DNA of 64,000 nt from Lithospermum erythrorhizon (lineage: Eukaryota > Streptophyta > Magnoliopsida > Boraginales > Boraginaceae), in contig JADFUC010000215.1 of NCBI GenBank assembly GCA_019722365.1, forward strand, positions 27,668-91,667, given 5' to 3'. The notes below the pieces were generated by a model, which did not search any database, was not told where the DNA came from, and saw nothing but the letters and a program-made list of their open reading frames with translations. This document shows, piece after piece, positions 59,432-64,000 of this stretch (position 1 is its first letter; each line of letters starts with the position of its first letter). Position numbers and translations under genes: made by a program.

Positions 59432-62400
59432 TCACCTCAAGGATTGATCCGCGAGGTATGTAAGCTGACTTGATACGTATCAGGTCTGGCCATAATATAA
59501 AACAACATTCATGTTGTTAACAAAGAGATTAAAGTTAAATTGAAAGCATGCATTAAAGAATAAAGCAACTTTGATAAGGCAACATATCAGAAGGGAAACG
59601 CGTTAAGTCAGATAAAACCATGGCAAACCAAAGAGATCCAGTACATCAAGTGTGAACAAAAGTAAGGGAAATGAATCCACTACTTCAGCCCACGACAGTA
59701 TTAATGCAGACTCCGAGGACTAAGATGAACAGCGGTAGATGTCACCGACCCGATTAGCGACATGGCATGAGTTTACATCGACAGTAACCCACCAATCTTC
59801 TTATTTGTTGAGGCTCACAGTGAAGCTAAAGTCACTAAGAAAGGATTATCTTGCTAAAGCTCTAGATTCTGACTTGGCGGATTTAGGTTAGAGAATACAA
59901 CTTTTGAACACAGGGCGTCCCGGTGATGATGAAAGGCGAGGGACAAAAGCAACGTTACTTCAACAACTACTTCGTTAGGCGCTTTGTCGAGACTAAGCGA
60001 GATGAATAAGCGTGTCTAGATGAAGTGAAAAAGAGCAGTCTGGCGCCTCACGAGGCGAGATAAGACTAGGGAGGAGAGACAATACTCCTTTCCATTCAGC
60101 ATTATCTAAAAACTCGAGAGGGCTGGGGTCGGTAGTTTGAGGAGTGTTCGACACAAGTGATGCATCAGAAGAGTCCTTGTAGAGTTGTCGGGTTCAAGAA
60201 AATACATCCTTTAATTGAAATTTGAGATCCTTACAAAAGCGAACTCCCGAAGGCACCACAAATAGCAAATATCCATATAAATAGAGAGCGATCACGACTA
60301 CTAATTTTGCTAAAGTAGTCGAGGAACATATACACTATGTCCATCGAGCCTCCAAAGCCGAGAATGGTTATTCGACTACTAAGGCACACTAAGACGGTCG
60401 GGAACATATCTAAATAAATGTCCAAAGAAGCCTCACAAGTCGGACATGTTAATTCGACTACTAATTTAAAAATTCGGTCGAGGAGCAATATCAGCTTGTC
60501 GATACGCCTCTAAGCGGACAAAGGGCATAACCACAAGTTGGTGGCAGAGACATATCACATCGTCAACAAGCTTGAAGAGCCATAGAGATGTACAATCACC
60601 AAATTAACCGTCGAGTAACAATGCCCAGAAGCGAGTGTTGAAGCCCTTGGCTTGAATTATTAGCCGGCCTTGATATTGCCTGAAACTACACCAACAAGTA
60701 ACCCTCGGAGTTAAGATTCTCGAGATGGGACCTTCTGTTAGTAAAGGCTCTGATTGACAGGACGAATCTGAGGAACACTACTAAAACCCTTAGTTGGGGA
60801 CTAAGGCCAAGTTGGAAATGCTTGATGCTTGAGACAAATGCAAATAAATACGAGGGAAAGCACAGGAACATGAATGGTAAGATAAAAGTCCAAAAAAGCG
60901 AGGCTGGTGATAGCCTCAGGGGGCACACGAACATGTACCCGAGTGCATGACTAATGCCAAAAAGGTATAACACTTTAAGGATAGAGTACCTCGTTTATCT
61001 ATCCATACGATTCATGTTTTGAATGTCGGATTGAAAATGAAGAGGTCCCTACGCTGACAAACAGATACCCGTACTTTTCGTACAATCGCAAGAGATCACC
61101 GCTAAGAGGGACTACAATGAACTAGCCATGAGATGCGGACAAAGGAAATAAAACAACAAACCAAAAGGGTGATGAAGCGGCTAGAGGCGCGCGCAAGCAC
61201 AAACAAATCAAGGGACAATAAGTCAAACCATAAAGAGTCGTCGTCCTTTACACTTCAAAGAAGATAAACACCAACCCATGAGGACTAAACAGTCAGTAGG
61301 CTATCCTACTCTGTGAGGAGGCACTTGTGTCAGCAGCCAATTAGCAGTAGGAGAAGAATGATCGTCTCAACTCTGAGTTACTCACAATGTCCAAAAGCAA
61401 ATAAAGAAAGAAATTTGAGAGTCCAAGCAAACATCAAAGAAGAAGAAGGTTGGAAAGCGAATAGGGGCATTCCACTTGCCTACTAAACGTCCCTCAGCCA
61501 GAAGGCAGTTGAGACAAGGATTGAAAACCAAAATAAAGCATTTCCAAGAGCAAGTGGTCAAAGAAAGGAGGAGAATGTTCATTACTCACTCGATACCACT
61601 TAAAACCCATGATTGCTTTCCAGACCCGGAGGTATCGGGATATAAGGATATATATCTTACCTACCTACAAAGTATGACCAAAAAGCAAGTAGAGCATATC
61701 GACAAAAAGGATGTTAAAAGCAGCGTGTCTACGTCCCAATCCACAACTCAAAACACAAAACAAGAAAAAAAATAAAAGCGAAATAGCGTGAGAAGAAGGA
61801 AAGGGAGATACCCAGATAGGTTCCAAAGTCCATTCTACATGCAAATTCCAACTACTACGCTAAGATGCAAGGGGGTACCACAGTGTAGAAGCGAATAAAA
61901 AGAGCCAAAAAGCAAGCGATGGGCAATCTGTGTATAGTTGTTCTAAATAAAACGGGTGGCCTAAACTATCCATAAAATTCCAGAAACAAATTAGCATAAA
62001 CTAGTCTTAGAGATGAGTACGTGAAAATTTGAATCACCCTAATCGGAGTCCTGAGCTAGAAGAAACAATTCCCCAAAGCTGCAGTAGTTAATCGAGTTCG
62101 AACCCCCAAAGTCGAAACTTCAAGGGCTCATATCTCGACTTCCAGAACGAACTGGAAGACCTTCTACCCATCAAAACGACCGTCTCATAACAAGCTTCGT
62201 AGAAATATAAAGAAATCTCAAAACAGATAAGCGATGCAAAGTTGTGGCGTTATAATTGAAAAAAGTGCGGTTTTGTGAGCCGAAATCTTAACTTTTGCGA
62301 AATTGTTTCTATATTTTTAGATTACAGCAAAGCTAAAGATCAGATTTTTATCATCAAAACTAGTACATGGAAGTAATTGGTGATCGCAAGCACACAAAAA

Positions 62401-62759
62401 TTCAAACATTCACATGATCATGAAAATATACAAAGTTTTGATTTTTGTGACGAATTAAAGCATGAAGATCATCAAGAAGCATGTACAACATCACCAAGAT
62501 ACACAATCAAGAAATTAAGGTATGCAAAAAGTATAAAGTTACTAACTTTATTGATGAAACTCAAGATTTTTCAAAAAGTTGTAAACTTTGATGGAAATCC
62601 TCAACTTTAATCTTGCAAAAACACATGAAAGGATGTTAGTATGATTACATAATCATATAAAAACATCAAAGTGTATCAAGTTGTGCAAGAAAAGAAGAAG
62701 AAAAAAAATTAACCCCCAAACCTGTCTAAAGAGACATGGCGTCTATAAGGGGGCAAAGA
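59432..62759 (+). other. Gypsy 3' region, non-coding with tandem arrays
   Basis: Purine-rich degenerate sequence without a recognised domain. It ends with TCTATAAGGGGGCAAAGA (62742-62759), a good polypurine tract for a Tat-type Gypsy. It contains the array at 60294-60530. A frame at 61476-61775 is lysine-rich and unrecognised. Confidence 0.5.
60294..60530. repeat. ~80-bp tandem array with hairpins
   Basis: CGACTACTAA recurs at 60294, 60373 and 60455. The first unit is a perfect inverted repeat, CGACTACT (60294-60301) with AGTAGTCG (60314-60321). Later units keep CGAC..GTCG ends. Spacers share GAGGAACATAT, TGTCCA and GCCTCCAAAGCCG-like words. Confidence 0.8.
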
Positions 62760-63024
62760 TGATGATATTTTGTCTCATCTCATGTTTAAATAGACAAAGC
62801 CTAGTGGACCCGAAGCCCTAAAAGCCCGTTGTTTGGTTCTTGTTGGACAAGTAAAGCTCGTGTTCGGAAAATTGAGACAATCGAACACTCTCACCACATG
62901 AGTGGTTCGAAAATTATCAAGAAAATAAATGGGATGGCGAAAATAAATGGGATTGGCCCGGAAATCTCGAAAAAAATATAGAGTTTAACTTTAAATTAAA
63001 CTCTAAAATTAAAATAATTAATTC

Positions 63025-63505
63025 TAAAACCCGCGAGGGTCAAGATTAATTATTTTAAATATTTAACATGACTTAAATTCATGTTAAAATTACAAATATT
63101 AATTCCGTTAAATCCACGAGGGTTTGGATTAATATAAATGCAATAAATCTAGAGTACTAACATATAACGTATTTATGTTAGTAAGGTAGAGCACACCTCC
63201 TAAGAAAATTAATTCACGTATTCATCCTCACGGATCGAGAATTAAAGTAGGATCTTAGCATGTACTAAATTCACGTTAACATTAAATCCCGGATAAAACA
63301 ATTCTCATTAATCCTCTACGGATCGAGAATTAAAAGCGTGAATACAACATGTACTAAATTTCATGTTAACATTAAAATCTCAAACAAATAAATTCCTATT
63401 AAATCCTCTCTGGATCGAGGGCATTAATGGGTTTTATATTTTAAATTCATGTTAACACAAAACCCTCAAGTAATTTAATTCTCGGCAATTGAGAATTAAT
63501 GGGAT
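63025..63505. repeat. ~85-115-bp tandem array with hairpin ends
   Basis: About six units, recognisable by GGATCGAGAATTAA or GAGGGT..GGATTAAT, and by CATGTTAACATTAAA. Several units are inverted repeats: AATTCTC..GAGAATT near 63301-63331, and AATTCTC-GGCAATT-GAGAATT near 63478-63498. Confidence 0.75.
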
Positions 63506-63783
63506 CCCCAACAGCGAGGAGTTGGCATTAAGTCTCACATAAATTAGTATTCACGAAGTCGATCACCGGGGCCAGAAGACTTAATTAAGGATCTGACATA
63601 CAAATCATGTCCTGACAAATCCTAAATAAGTCAATCATCCTGAGTTGCTCGAATGAGCGAGGATTGACCGAGTTGGCTGTGATCACGTGAGTCCTGAAGA
63701 TCCATAAAACAAGTGATCATCATGTCCCCCAGATGACATGGGTGAGTACTAAGGACCGTAGAAGCCTCAAAATGTAATTTGCA

Positions 63784-63864
63784 ATAAGTCGAAATATAGT
63801 TAATCACAAGCGCAGAAGCATGAAATGTAAGGCTGCCGATAAGTCGAAATATAGTTAATCACAA
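63784..63864 (+). repeat. 26-bp direct repeat, 55-bp period
   Basis: The 26 bases beginning ATAAGTCGAAATATAG and ending TTAATCACAA occur identically at 63784-63809 and 63839-63864. Confidence 0.9.
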
Positions 63865-64000
63865 ACTGCGGACTCCGACGGAGGAGAAATGTTAACGGAG
63901 TCGAAGATGTACTTAATTCACGTCGGGCTTAACCGCATACAACTTCGTCCGACAAGTCAAGCAAGAGGCCCAGGATGCCATCTATGTAATACGTAACTGG

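Larger units (their letters stand above)
62760..64000 (+). repeat. Probable Gypsy 3' LTR, runs off the window
   Basis: Begins TGATGATATTTTGTCTC immediately after the polypurine tract. No end or partner LTR is in the window. It contains two tandem structures listed separately. Confidence 0.5.

Noticed and set aside
60294..60530. Regularly spaced repeats that could suggest a CRISPR array
   Set aside because: Spacers are themselves repeated, there is no cas context, and the surroundings are plant retrotransposon.
1..64000. tRNA, rRNA or microRNA genes
   Set aside because: I looked for T-loop GGTTCRA contexts and long near-perfect foldbacks and found none that gave a plausible gene. A dedicated scan could still find one.

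Overview
This window is a plant nuclear fragment, most likely from a eudicot. It is AT-rich, carries plant-type intron-containing genes, and is otherwise filled with nested plant LTR retrotransposons. Two host genes are recognisable, and everything else is transposon debris or unassigned AT-rich DNA. The species cannot be named from the sequence.

Host genes. A pectin acetylesterase gene (minus strand, CDS 29590 to 21016, 13 coding exons, plus a 5'-UTR intron reaching back to a TATA box near 31353) lies head-to-head with a sphingolipid delta-4 desaturase gene (plus strand, 32063 to 34336, two exons, TATA box near 31827). The two promoters share about 470 bp. Both genes are damaged as read. The acetylesterase is broken exactly at its catalytic-serine exon. 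The desaturase has a run of mostly 1-2 nt losses in exon 2. The losses sit at homopolymers and surrounding codons are well preserved, so assembly or read error is as likely as true decay.

Left repeat block (1-21,000). It holds a Ty1/Copia RT-RNase H remnant (93-1587); Gypsy-like LTR debris with hairpin minisatellites (2271-5284); a solo LTR with a perfect 5-bp TSD (5285-7757, minus); a minus-strand Copia gag/protease piece with its LTR (9590-11990); a plus-strand Copia 5' half (LTR, primer-binding site, leader, gag; 13880-17990); a Gypsy LTR fragment (18005-18602); a Copia LTR (18610-19148); and the 3' end of an L1-like LINE (19381-20480, minus).

Right repeat block (36,400-64,000). It begins with a hAT-like non-autonomous DNA element. 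Next comes what looks like one Gypsy (Tat-type) element opened by younger insertions: a 3.6-kb solo LTR with a perfect TSD (38518-42092), a nearly full-length Copia (45626-54459), and another LTR of the solo-LTR family (56258-59431). The window ends in a Gypsy 3' region and LTR with tandem arrays.

The most distinctive unexplained pattern is that several of these LTRs and 3' regions carry tandem arrays whose units are each a small inverted repeat. In one array the arms differ between units in a compensating way.
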